Assembly (NCBI GenBank): GCA_040879165.1
Contig: JBBDKV010000017.1
Location: 49,574 to 113,573, forward strand
Source of the DNA: JBBDKV01 sp040879165
GTDB lineage: Bacteria > Patescibacteriota > Microgenomatia > UBA1400 > PJMF01
DNA: 64,000 nt
Reading direction: 5' to 3'
The translations under genes were made by a program, and so were the position numbers. The notes under the pieces were generated by a model, which was not told where the DNA came from, searched no databases, and saw only the letters and a program-made list of their open reading frames with translations. The stretch's first letter is position 1, and each line of letters starts with the position of its first letter. This document shows, piece by piece, positions 24,883 through 34,500 of this stretch.

Positions 24883-25653
24883 ATGAAAACGGCAACCGCT
24901 ATCAAACTCAACCAGCTCAATCAGCACTTCTATAAAAAAGTGGCTGAACACTTCCACACTTCACGCCAATTTTATTGGCATGGCTGGCGACAGCTGTTGC
25001 CGCACATTAAAAACAATCTCAATTCCAAGACTCAACTAAAAGTGCTCGATGTGGGATGCGGTAACGGCAGATTTGGCAAGTTTCTTTTTGACACATTGCC
25101 CGAACAAGACATCATCTATCACGGTATCGACTTTAATCAGTCGCTACTCGAACACGCACAACAAAATCTCAAAAAAACTACACTAACGTTTGAACTGCAT
25201 CAGCTTGATCTGGTTGAAAAACTTATTTCAGACACACTTTTCTCTACAAAAGTGAAAAAATACGACCTCATTGTGTTGTTTGGTGTCCTGCATCACATTC
25301 CTAGCTACCAGCTGCGCAAACAACTTGTCCAGAATCTTTCAGCACAAGTAGCTGAGACAGGAATACTCTGCTGCACACTCTGGAGATTTATCAATCCTGA
25401 CAATGAAAAGAGCACCGCCACAGTTGACTCGTCCCAGGTAAATATAGACCAAAACGAACTAGAGCCACATGATTATTTTATACCTTGGAAGCGGGGAGTG
25501 CCTGCCATTCGCTACTGTCATTTTACTCCTGATTTTGAAGAGCGTCGACTCATTACGGCTTCTGGATTAAAGCTGAGGGCAACCTTTGAAGCAGACGGTA
25601 AAGAGAGTAAAGGCAATCGCTACTTAATCTTGCAAAATGACAACGAAAGATAG
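24883..25653 (+). CDS. SAM-dependent methyltransferase, Trm9/ALKBH8-like
   Basis: A Rossmann-fold methyltransferase of 256 residues. Motif I is VLDVGCGNGRFGKF (about 55-68), motif II begins YHGIDFNQS, and motif IV region is DLIVLFGVLHHIPSY. The N-terminal HFHTSRQFYWHGWRQLLP and C-terminal DYFIPWKRG ... RYCHFT resemble Trm9-type enzymes, which methylate carboxymethyl-U34 to mcm5U. Being divergent from elp3 supports that assignment, but it is inference. Other small-molecule or tRNA methyltransferases remain possible. Confidence 0.7.
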   Translation: MKTATAIKLNQLNQHFYKKVAEHFHTSRQFYWHGWRQLLPHIKNNLNSKTQLKVLDVGCGNGRFGKFLFDTLPEQDIIYHGIDFNQSLLEHAQQNLKKTTLTFELHQLDLVEKLISDTLFSTKVKKYDLIVLFGVLHHIPSYQLRKQLVQNLSAQVAETGILCCTLWRFINPDNEKSTATVDSSQVNIDQNELEPHDYFIPWKRGVPAIRYCHFTPDFEERRLITASGLKLRATFEADGKESKGNRYLILQNDNER

Positions 25654-25655
25654 CG

Positions 25656-27216
25656 TATAATCACCCAAATGCAGTTATTTTTAGCACTTCTACTCATTAT
25701 TCTATCTTTGACTGGTATTGTTGATGCTAGTTACATAACCTACCAAGATCTTACCAATCAAATTCCACCATGCAGCGAAGAATTTCAATGTGAAAAAGTC
25801 TTAACAAGTGAGTATGCTGCCATCGGACCGATTCCGGTATCCGGCTTGGGTATAGTCTATTACCTAGCTGCTTTTATCTTGGCAATCTTTCATTACTTAC
25901 AGCTTGATCTCAAAAAATTGCCACTCCTGCGCCAGCTACCATATCCAGTCCGAGCACTTGACGGCTTGTTAGTGGTAACGGCCACTGGCTTTCTTTTCTC
26001 GATCTACCTGGTCGTATTGATGGCATTCATTATACAAGGCTGGTGTTTATACTGCCTGATTTCTGCGGGCATTTCCACTGCTCTGTTTATCATCACACAA
26101 CTGTATAACTGGCTATATAGCTCTCATTCCAGTTTTCCAATCAAGGACTGTTGGTATCGACTGAGCCATTGGGGCTACAAAACACTCAGTAAACCATTAC
26201 TTTTTTTACTCAATCCAGACCGCGTTCACCACGCCGTTCTAGCACTTTCTCCCCACCTCTCCGCACAAGGAGTGTTCAAACAAAAACTGCGTTGGTTCTA
26301 TCATTTTAAGCACCCAAGCCTTCAGCAATCGCTGGCAGGCATTCCTTTTGCTAATCCAGTAGGCTTACCTGCGGGGTATGACTACAATGGCGACCTAACT
26401 GACCTGACCCCCGAACTGGGATATGGCTGGCACACCGTGGGAACTGTTACGTTTCAACCTTATCAGGGAAATAAGCCACCCTTTTATACTCGATTACCTC
26501 AGAGTGAGGGCTTAATCGTCAATAAAGGGCTCAAGAATGACGGTGCAAAAGCAATAGCTCAAAAATTAGCTGGCAAGCCCTTCAAAATCCCCACTGGCAT
26601 TAGCATCGCCAGCACCAATACATCATTTCAAAGCACCAAAGAACAAATACTCGATATTCTCCAAAGCTTTATTATTTTTGAAACTTCCTCCGTACAACAC
26701 AGCTATTATGAATTAAACATCAGCTGCCCCAATGTTTTTGGCGGCGAGCCATTTACCACGCCTCAGCGACTAGAGTCTCTCTTATCAGCACTAGACAAAC
26801 TCTATCTTTCCAAGCCCACTTTTATAAAAATGCCAATTGATCAATCCACCCAAGAAACTGAAGCTCTACTTAAAACCATTACAAACCACCAGGTTGCAGG
26901 TGTCATTTTCGGCAACTTAACCAAGGATAAAAACAATGCAGCAATTACCCAGCAGGAGCGAAAAATCTGGGCAAATAGTGCAGGCAACGTCAGTGGCAAA
27001 GCAACTTTTGAACGCTCCAATCAATTGCTTTCCCTAGCTAAAAAAACACTGCCTCCTGGAATGGTCATTATCGGCACTGGAGGAATTTTTACCCCAGCAG
27101 ATGCAGACAGAAAAATATCACTCGGAGCTGATTTAGTGCAACTGATCACGGGCAGCATCTTTGAAGGACCGCAGTTAGTCGCTCAGATCAATTTGTCGCT
27201 AGCCGCTAAAAACTAG
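25656..27216 (+). CDS. VKOR-dihydroorotate dehydrogenase fusion protein
   Basis: The coding part starts at the ATG at 25669; TATAAT (25656-25661) ends seven bases before it. It gives 515 residues. Residues 1-150 form a VKOR domain with several membrane helices, loop cysteines C35 and C41 and redox pair C126/C129 (WCLYC). Residues ~180-515 are a dihydroorotate dehydrogenase of class 2 layout: LLNPDRVHHAV, NPVGLPAGYDYNG, VGTVTFQPYQGN, VNKGLKNDG, ELNISCPN, IIGTGGIF. The active-site base position is Cys353, as in class 1 enzymes, not the class 2 Ser. Both domains classically use quinones. The gene overlaps its convergent neighbour by four bases. Confidence 0.9.
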
Positions 27217-27737
27217 ACTAATGACTCAACAAACGCGCCTAAGAAGTAGGCTACAAATGCAGCAATCGCTCCAATGCTCAACATTTCAAAACCATACTTT
27301 AACCAATTGCCTGGAGTCACCAATACCCGCAGACTACCCACTAAAAAGAGGGCGCACCCCGTTGCTAATACTGATAACGGAAACTGCCAAGTTGCGGAAA
27401 CTTGATTACCAGTAAGTTGAATCACGTATGGCAATAAAGGTAGTGAGCCGGCGAGCATAAAACTCACAAAAGTAATGACGCTCGTTTCCATTGAGCGAAT
27501 TTTTGGTGACATAGTACCAGATTTTTTGAGACGTTCAGCTGAGCGCTCTCCCAGATAATCACCAACCGCCATACTCATCGCGTCAGCCACCATGCTAGCA
27601 ATTCCTAAAATAATGATAACGCGCGCACTCAAACCAGCGCCAACCGCACCAGCCACTACCGCGAAGGTCGTAATAATACCATCATTAGCACCAAGCACCA
27701 TGGCCTTGACTTTTTTTGCTGAAAGCAGTTGAAACAT
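27213..27737 (-). CDS. VIT1/CCC1 family transporter
   Basis: The membrane protein has 174 residues and about five helices. AMVLGANDGIITTFAVVAGA and SMAVGDYLGERSAERLKK are the hallmark first and second segments of the VIT (vacuolar iron transporter) family. The proteins move Fe2+ or Mn2+ across membranes. The Cys-less, short form without a rubrerythrin domain is common in bacteria. It is convergent with the VKOR-PyrD gene. Confidence 0.9.
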   Translation of the reverse strand: MFQLLSAKKVKAMVLGANDGIITTFAVVAGAVGAGLSARVIIILGIASMVADAMSMAVGDYLGERSAERLKKSGTMSPKIRSMETSVITFVSFMLAGSLPLLPYVIQLTGNQVSATWQFPLSVLATGCALFLVGSLRVLVTPGNWLKYGFEMLSIGAIAAFVAYFLGAFVESLV

Positions 27738-27904
27738 GTAATTATACTACCATGTACGCAAGTAATTTTTATCATGAAAGTGTCTGCTATACAGAAATTG
27801 CTACATTTTCCAGGCACTTCAAAAAATACTGTTTTCTGTGTACAATATCAGTTCTGTATCTCGAGAAATAGCACATCGCTCTCTCAAGCAAGCAGCCCAC
27901 ATTC

Positions 27905-27975
27905 TGCCCCGTCGTCCAATGGCAGGACAGCGGCCTTTGAAGCCGTTAATCTAGGTTCGAATCCTAGCGGGGCAT
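27905..27975 (+). tRNA. tRNA-Gln (anticodon TTG)
   Basis: Acceptor TGCCCCG/CGGGGCA with T discriminator, anticodon loop CTTTGAA (TTG), T-arm GGTTCGAATCC. No CCA encoded. A likely Elp3 substrate because of U34. Confidence 0.92.
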
Positions 27976-27977
27976 CA

Positions 27978-28013
27978 TACAGAATAACTGGCTCAAGCCA
28001 GTTTTTCTGTATT
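27978..28013 (+). terminator. tRNA-Gln terminator
   Basis: ACTGGC-TCAA-GCCAGT followed by TTTTT, with outer arms ATACAGAA/TTCTGTAT, directly after the tRNA. Confidence 0.75.
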
Positions 28014-28092
28014 TGTCCCCAGATAGAGGCGGGGCTGTTGCGCCGTCGAGATGCGCAGCATCCCGAGTAGTGCTGGGAGCGAAGCGAACAGT

Positions 28093-28110
28093 GAATCCTA
28101 GCGGGGCATC
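28093..28110 (+). repeat. Second copy of the tRNA-Gln 3' end
   Basis: GAATCCTAGCGGGGCATC, identical to 27959-27976 inside the tRNA gene. It is preceded by GGGAGCGAAGCGAACAGT, and no other tRNA part is present. Confidence 0.85.
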
Positions 28111-28144
28111 AGTGAACGCAGTGAACTGAGATTTCGCGTAGGAT

Positions 28145-28189
28145 GAGAAGTTTACCCCACTATGGCGGGGAATCCTAGCGGAGCATCAG
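28145..28189 (+). repeat. GAGAAGTTTACCCC element plus third copy of the tRNA-Gln 3' end
   Basis: The element GAGAAGTTTACCCCAC-TAT-GGCGGGG is followed by a copy of the tRNA-Gln 3' end with one mismatch (28170-28189). A further hairpin terminator comes next (28195-28220). Confidence 0.85.
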
Positions 28190-28194
28190 ATAAT

Positions 28195-28220
28195 AAAAAC
28201 CAGCTTGGACTGGTTTTTTT
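28195..28220 (+). terminator. Terminator after the third tRNA-Gln 3' copy
   Basis: AAAAACCAG and CTGGTTTTT pair around CTTGGA, followed by more T. It repeats the tRNA-3'-end-then-terminator order of the genuine gene. Confidence 0.75.
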
Positions 28221-28270
28221 GTATTGGCACATCTGGTAATTGGACTGTAACTTTTGTGTTAGTATGAAAT

Positions 28271-28690
28271 ATGGCTTTTTTGTCTGATAAAACGTGGGAA
28301 AGACACGCTAATCCTTGGAGTGGCTGGACAAGAGTAGTATCGATGCCACTTCTCATGTTGGGATTATACTTTCAAAATATTTGGATACTGATTGGCGTTG
28401 TCTTATGGACAATAATAAATCCCATGCTATTTCCAAAACCCAAGAGTACACAAAATTGGATGAGTAAAGGAGTGCTTGGAGAAAAATTGTATTACAAGGA
28501 TGGAAAAAAGTTAAAAAATGACTTGCCTTCACTACTTAATTTAGTCAATGTACCTGTGTTTTTACTTTTTCTCTACTTTGGATGGCAACAGCAGCTTGCA
28601 CCAATGATTCTTTCTGGACTACTGACATCGGTTATAAAATTTTGGTTCATTGACAGAATGGTTCTTTTCTATGACCAACATCACTCATGA
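28271..28690 (+). CDS. DUF6653-like membrane protein
   Basis: The 139-residue membrane protein has about four hydrophobic stretches. The N-terminal WERHANPWSGWTRVVSMPLL followed by a long hydrophobic segment, and later WTIINPMLFPKP, recall DUF6653, a family of unknown function. TTGGAC lies at 28240-28245. The best -10 is so close to the ATG that the exact transcription start is unclear. Confidence 0.7.
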   Translation: MAFLSDKTWERHANPWSGWTRVVSMPLLMLGLYFQNIWILIGVVLWTIINPMLFPKPKSTQNWMSKGVLGEKLYYKDGKKLKNDLPSLLNLVNVPVFLLFLYFGWQQQLAPMILSGLLTSVIKFWFIDRMVLFYDQHHS

Positions 28691-28784
28691 TCCTGATGCG
28701 CATGCACTTACTTCCACCAGGTGCTTGATTTCTCCTGACCAATAGAGGTATCCTTGTGTAGAACTAAAAAACATGGAGGCTTTT

Positions 28785-29090
28785 ATGAACCACAAATTAA
28801 TTGCAATTAGTCTAATTTTTGTTTGTTTTGTTGCCGCCTTCGCTTACTGGGATAGCGTCTTTACTGTTTTTATGCCAGAAAAGGGAGTAGAGCAAACAGA
28901 ATCAACTGAGCTGCAAGTTGAAGCCTCGCTCTGTGCTGCTACCCCAGATAGTGAGTGTTGCCTAGAATCCGAATCAACTGTTCTTGAGAATGGCTACATG
29001 CTCGCTGATGCTGGTAATTGCCCTGAAGGACACACCTCAAACCAACTCCGCTGCACAGAAAGCTTGGTGTGGTGTGAGCCTGCTATATAG
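28785..29090 (+). CDS. Small exported Cys-rich protein
   Basis: The product has 101 residues from the ATG at 28785, chosen because GGAGG lies nine bases upstream. An N-terminal hydrophobic helix (about 5-22) works as a signal or anchor. The rest holds six Cys (LCAATPDSECC, NCPEGH, LRC, VWC), suggesting disulfide bonds in an extracytoplasmic domain. A VKOR-type oxidase encoded nearby could supply these bonds (inference). Family unknown. Confidence 0.6.
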   Translation: MNHKLIAISLIFVCFVAAFAYWDSVFTVFMPEKGVEQTESTELQVEASLCAATPDSECCLESESTVLENGYMLADAGNCPEGHTSNQLRCTESLVWCEPAI

Positions 29091-29235
29091 ATTTCAACCA
29101 ATAGTGGGATAGATCCTTGATACAGGTTGGGAGTTGTAACCAACCCTACATCCTTCTAACAAAGTGACATATCCAGCTAGCTGGACAGCATGGATTTTGC
29201 TAGACTGAGTAAAGTTTTTACTATTTCTGCCCACA

Positions 29236-30537
29236 ATGTCTAATCCTCACCAACAACAGTCGCAACATCCAGGTCAAACACAAACAAACCAACATCCAAT
29301 AGGTCATCATGCGCCCAGACCAGACGCCCCACATCCTCAGCAGCAACATCCATACACCCACAGCAGTCATACGTATCATGTAACTGAAGAAGTCAATGCA
29401 AAAAAAGAATCTGCTTTCTTTGCGTTTTTTGAACACCACCGGGTATTGATTCCCTTGATTGCTTTACTCGCTATAGTGGTCAGTATTTTTTTCGCGATGC
29501 AGTACTCTCAAACCATAGGCTCTCAGGTGACGCGCTGGCTTGGTTTTACGCCCAATACACAATCCAGTGAAGTAGGTGTCAATCAAGAGTTTTCATTTCC
29601 CGATACGGGCATTATTTTTTCAAGCAATCAACTGACACTAGTGTACTCATCGGTCGATCAAAATATTACAGAAGTTTTCAGCCCGTCTTTTACTCAACTG
29701 AGTAACCAATCAAGTATTCAGAGCAACCCCACAAAGACTCACTTTTTACTAAGCGATTATCAACTCAATACACTCGAACTATACGATTCTCAGTCTGGAA
29801 ATGCGATAAAAATATCAGATCAATTAAAAAACCTCTACACAAATTTTCAAATACTCGACTCACAAATCCACCAGCGCGAAGAGGCGATCGTTGCGCTCGC
29901 TCTCATTAAAATAGAAGAATTGAATGTACCCATCACACTTCTAGTCGAATACAATGCACAAACCAAGCAACTCAAAGACGCACGCTTAAATACTGGTGAA
30001 AATCCAAAAATAATCTGGATACATCCCACTAATAATGCGGTCTACCTCACTTCTTACATTTCAAATACGGTGGAGCTTCTTACCACAGTAGATCAAAGAC
30101 AGCGTCAAACTAACACCAGACTACCATACACTTTTTTGGGCAAATCATCTCCGCAAGGATTGCAAATAGTTGAGGATGGTCAGAATCTTACTATCACCCA
30201 GATCTTCAATCCCACCCAAACACAATCCAGCCTGGCTATTGACCAAAGTGCAGGCAAAATACTAGAAACTATCTGGCATCAAGATGGCAATCGCGTATCA
30301 GTATTACTGGAGCAGGGTAGGTCAAAAAAAATCTTGACGTTCTCACTAAGTGGGCAGCTCAATTGTGAATCTGCTAATCTGGATTTTATTGATTATGTGG
30401 TTGCGCAACATACCAATCAAGTAGCACTACTGTTTGAAGAAAATAGAACTCAATTATTAGATCTCGCTACTTGTCAAAATAATTCTTTATTCTCATATAG
30501 TGACCTGCCGATTACTAAACTTCTGGGATGGTATTAG
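29236..30537 (+). CDS. Single-pass membrane protein with His/Gln/Pro-rich N-terminus
   Basis: The protein has 433 residues. Residues 1-50 are unusually rich in His, Gln and Pro (HAPRPDAPHPQQQHP), followed by one membrane helix (about 71-90). An outer domain of repeated beta strands (residues 110-433) may be a propeller, but I see no clear blade motif. The His-rich cytoplasmic tail could bind metal. It lies upstream of, and in the same direction as, the SurA-like and giant secreted proteins. Function unknown. Confidence 0.65.
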   Translation: MSNPHQQQSQHPGQTQTNQHPIGHHAPRPDAPHPQQQHPYTHSSHTYHVTEEVNAKKESAFFAFFEHHRVLIPLIALLAIVVSIFFAMQYSQTIGSQVTRWLGFTPNTQSSEVGVNQEFSFPDTGIIFSSNQLTLVYSSVDQNITEVFSPSFTQLSNQSSIQSNPTKTHFLLSDYQLNTLELYDSQSGNAIKISDQLKNLYTNFQILDSQIHQREEAIVALALIKIEELNVPITLLVEYNAQTKQLKDARLNTGENPKIIWIHPTNNAVYLTSYISNTVELLTTVDQRQRQTNTRLPYTFLGKSSPQGLQIVEDGQNLTITQIFNPTQTQSSLAIDQSAGKILETIWHQDGNRVSVLLEQGRSKKILTFSLSGQLNCESANLDFIDYVVAQHTNQVALLFEENRTQLLDLATCQNNSLFSYSDLPITKLLGWY

Positions 30538-30605
30538 TACGTACTGGTGAAACTGTAGAGAAAGTCGTACTTGCAAAGCAAAATGTATTTTGAAATACTG
30601 ACTGT

Positions 30606-31559
30606 ATGAATACTGATGATAGTTTGCCGACTGATAGTGATCTAGAGGACAGCTCCTTCCAACCACAACACAGTCGAACAACCTTTTTTAAGAAAAAATT
30701 GCTACTACTCTTACTGCTGTTTGTCGGAATAGGTGCTGTAGTGGCAGGTTATTCTTGGTATCAAAATCAACAACCTACCGCCATTGATGAAACAGTGTTT
30801 CAGGATGCTCAAGGAGTAATAGCCACAGTTGGTGAGGAGCAGATTTTCCAATCAGATCTGGAACAAATAATTCCACTTCTTCCAGCTTCAGAAAATACGC
30901 AAGAACAAGGTCTGGAAGTATTGGTTAATCATTCGATTATTTTACAGGCGGCTCAAGAAGAAGGAGTAATCGGTATTCCTAGCGAATTGTTTAACAAGCC
31001 ATATAAAAATCAGAGTGCTCGTTTTGAGTTTGTTGATCAAGTTCGGCAAACTATTGAATCCAATTTTTCAGTTATTCAAGGCTCAGTAGTATCTATTTAT
31101 TTCTTAAACGAGTCTCCTGGTATCATTGGTTATGAGGCGGGAAGAGAATTTGCTCAACAAAAAATTAACGCCATACATCAGCAAGTAACAAATGGTGAAA
31201 TAACTATGCAACAAGCTGGGCAGATGATAGCAGCAGATGCAGAATTAGAACGAGTTGATTCGGCATTTCGCAGCAATGCTTACTTCGAGTTTAGCGCTGG
31301 GCCAGATGAAGGAATCGTTATTGACCCGGATCTTGACCCAGCCATTCGAGCGCTTGACCCAGGAGAAGTAAGCAGTGTGTTGGTAGGTAAGGGCATGGAC
31401 TTATCTGATTGGTCTCCAACTAGTGATGTCCAAGTAGAAGTGGTAGATGCTATGTTTATGTTTGCTCAAGTTGATAAAAAGGAAACAAACTTAGAGTATA
31501 ATTCTTTTGACGAATGGCTCGAAGCCAAGCGAATGGCATATCAAGTAAGTTATGAATAA
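30606..31559 (+). CDS. Membrane-anchored SurA N-terminal-like protein
   Basis: The protein has 317 residues: an acidic cytoplasmic tail, a membrane helix (about 29-50) and an outer part. ATVGEEQIFQSDLEQIIPLL plus LEVLVNHSIILQAAQEEGV is the SurA/PpiC-type chaperone N-domain pattern. The later region holds no complete parvulin active site that I can see. Its stop codon overlaps the start of the 1050-residue secreted protein, so it may be a dedicated foldase for that protein (inference). Confidence 0.7.
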   Translation: MNTDDSLPTDSDLEDSSFQPQHSRTTFFKKKLLLLLLLFVGIGAVVAGYSWYQNQQPTAIDETVFQDAQGVIATVGEEQIFQSDLEQIIPLLPASENTQEQGLEVLVNHSIILQAAQEEGVIGIPSELFNKPYKNQSARFEFVDQVRQTIESNFSVIQGSVVSIYFLNESPGIIGYEAGREFAQQKINAIHQQVTNGEITMQQAGQMIAADAELERVDSAFRSNAYFEFSAGPDEGIVIDPDLDPAIRALDPGEVSSVLVGKGMDLSDWSPTSDVQVEVVDAMFMFAQVDKKETNLEYNSFDEWLEAKRMAYQVSYE

Positions 31560-34500
31560 AATTCATCGCATAGTACTAGCAGTTTTATTGATATTTTCAG
31601 GTTTGTTCCTGAACAATTCAGTTAGTAACGCTGCAGAAACCGCTCCAAATGTGAATGGTCGAGTGCGCCATGTTGACGGTATTACACCAATAACTAGTTT
31701 TGGTAACGCGAATATTTGGCTCGATTGGGAAGTGCTTGATAATTTGCAGGACACCGCAGCGCAGCGCAAAGAGCAAAATCCAGATGGCAGGCGTTTTGTC
31801 CGCACCTCTAGTGATGGTAGCTATACCTTTCCACACTACAATCCAACAGATGGTGAAAATAAAAGTATTTGGGAAACAGCTTCTGACTCATATACCTCAA
31901 AAAATTTGAATGAGCTGCTTGATCTTGCCAGAAATCAGAGTGATCGCTACAAAAGAATGCGGTATGAATACCAAGCTTCCCACTGGTATAAATACGGGTG
32001 CCACCAAAATTCCCACATGCTTTCAGTTGTCACGCCAAATTCAGTATCAGGTCAAGGCGTTTTTATCGCCTCTGATGGTGTGCCTAGCTCCACAAACCAC
32101 TACACGACTGACCTTCCTCAGAGCTACCAATTTGATATGCCCAATGGCTCAAACAGCTTGGAATTTAATTTTAAGTGGTTGCCTACAGGGCAAACGCCAG
32201 TCTGTCCCGAAACACTGCCAGTACGATGCAACCCTCAAGTTCGAGACGCTGAGGGCAATATCCAAGCTACCATTTCCTGGAATCATCCTGCATACTCCAC
32301 AGCAGCCTCAGGTGAAGAAAACGACGTCACTCAGTTTTTAGTTCGAGTTCATAACACAGCACTTACCTGGGCAAATGATTTAAATTATCTTGTTGACCCA
32401 ATGTATTCCGGCGGAGATACCAATCTACTCAATGGCAATAATCGCAATATCATGGTTAGAAGCAATCTCACCAGCATTCCACTCTTCGTTACTCCAGGTC
32501 AAGAATATAATTGGTCAGTTCAACCTGGCAAAAGAGATTGGCCCGCACCACATGGTAGCCTTTGGAACAATGCCCCATACCAATCACCAAATAATTGTTT
32601 TGGAGTAGCGATACGGTGTAATGAGCCAACTACCGATCCAGACTCAGATTCTGAAGGAGAAACGTCGCAAGGCGAAATGCACACCCTTTCTTGTGCTAAT
32701 TACGAAGGCGGTCAATCCAGTGCAATTAATTATCATCACCGCATTAACATCGATGCAGACAGCACATTCCTTGATACTTTTACAACAGGACAATTAGTTT
32801 TAGAATTTTCGGCTCCATCAGACAGTCAGTTAGCAGGAGTAATAGATGGTTTCTTCGGCAATCAAGTACTGTCTCAATCCACAGTAAATGGAAATACGGT
32901 AACGCGAGTTTCTCTTATAAACCTAGGACGTGAAGACTTTAAACAATCTTGGAGAGAGTGGTCAGTTGCTTCAATTCAGATTCCTGACACCCATCAATTT
33001 AGCAATGGTCAGACGATCAGCGACCTTGATACTCAATTACTCGCAGCGGGCATTGATTCAGTATTGCAAAATACTCGAGTAATTTTTCTCAACAATAGTC
33101 AAAACTCGGAAGGGGTTTTTGTTCATGCTCGACCATTAGAAATGGCGTGTCAAACATCAACGGGCGGCGTTCCAGCTGCATGTCCTGATCCAAATAGCTA
33201 CAGTATTACACTAGACAATCCAACTCAAGTTGTTGATCGTGATAACCCGAATTTTTTGGTGAATTGGAATAGCTCACCCAGTCAATTATCAGGTGTCACA
33301 AACTACGAGGCACTACTTTTTAATAACCAACAAACCAACATTGATCAAGCATATGCGTCTCCGAATGCACTTATAAAAAAGACTCCTGATGAATCAACGA
33401 AACAGGCATTATTTAGCATTGATGACATTAATGATCTCAATGATCATGAAATTGGCGTAGCAATTCGTCCTCTGGCTGGCGCACAAACTTGCCCCTGGAC
33501 AAGAAACACCCTCACATTACAAGAGGAAGTTGATGTGAATTTTAGAGTCAAAGAGCCTGACACAGCCTGCATACCAACTGACTCACACCAACTGATATCA
33601 AACGGCCTACTTGGCAATTCCACAATCAATGGTGAACCAATAGCTGACAATCCAATGACACTAAATTTTGACTACAATAGCAACAACAATAGGATTACTA
33701 CCAATTTTATTAATACCGACTACTCATGCGCCAGCATGTGTAGCCGCACAAATTGCAATCCTTTGATTGATTCTGACGAGCAAGAAATTGACATCCTTGT
33801 TCACACAGGTCAAATCTACTCAAGTTGGTGGCAGACTAGAGGCGGGCTTGTGTTCGCCCAACAACAAATTAGGTCCAATCTTCCATTACTCAGCGAAGTC
33901 CTAAATCCACGTTGTAATGATCTAGAAAGCTGTGTTCCATTTATTATTCGCACTGATCGATTTAGCCCGACGCAAAGAAGAGAAGTCAATCGAACAGCTG
34001 GTATTCTTATGACTGATGGAGAGTTGCAAAATACGGCACTTGACGGCTCAAGTGTAAAGGGATGGGCAACTCAACGCCAACGAAATCAGTATGCAGAGGG
34101 TGCAAGCGCCCATATCGAATCTAACTATAGATATTCTGATTTTAGAACCTTGGTCAGTCCTCCTAATGCTACAGCAAAAGCTTCCATATCATCTAGTGAC
34201 ATCACTTCACAGCAGGTTTCGCACTGGTCGGGTGAAGTTGAAATTCCAAACCCAATTCAAATTGAACCAGGTGGTCAGCATATAGTATTTGTTGACGGTA
34301 ACTTGTCAATCAACGCAGTTTCAGAAGGTCAAAAAATGATTACTGTGCCAAATGGATCTTTCTTAGCATTTATTGTCAATGGCAACATTACCTTCAATGG
34401 ACTAGTTGGAAGTAGTGATTTTGAGAGTGAGGATCCCTTAGTAGAAGGAATATTTATGGCTGAGGAGAGCATAGTTATTAATTCTCTAGGAGCAGGTAAT

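Noticed and set aside
27729..28070. 113-codon plus-strand ORF
   Set aside because: It runs through tRNA-Gln and its terminator, so the open frame is chance.
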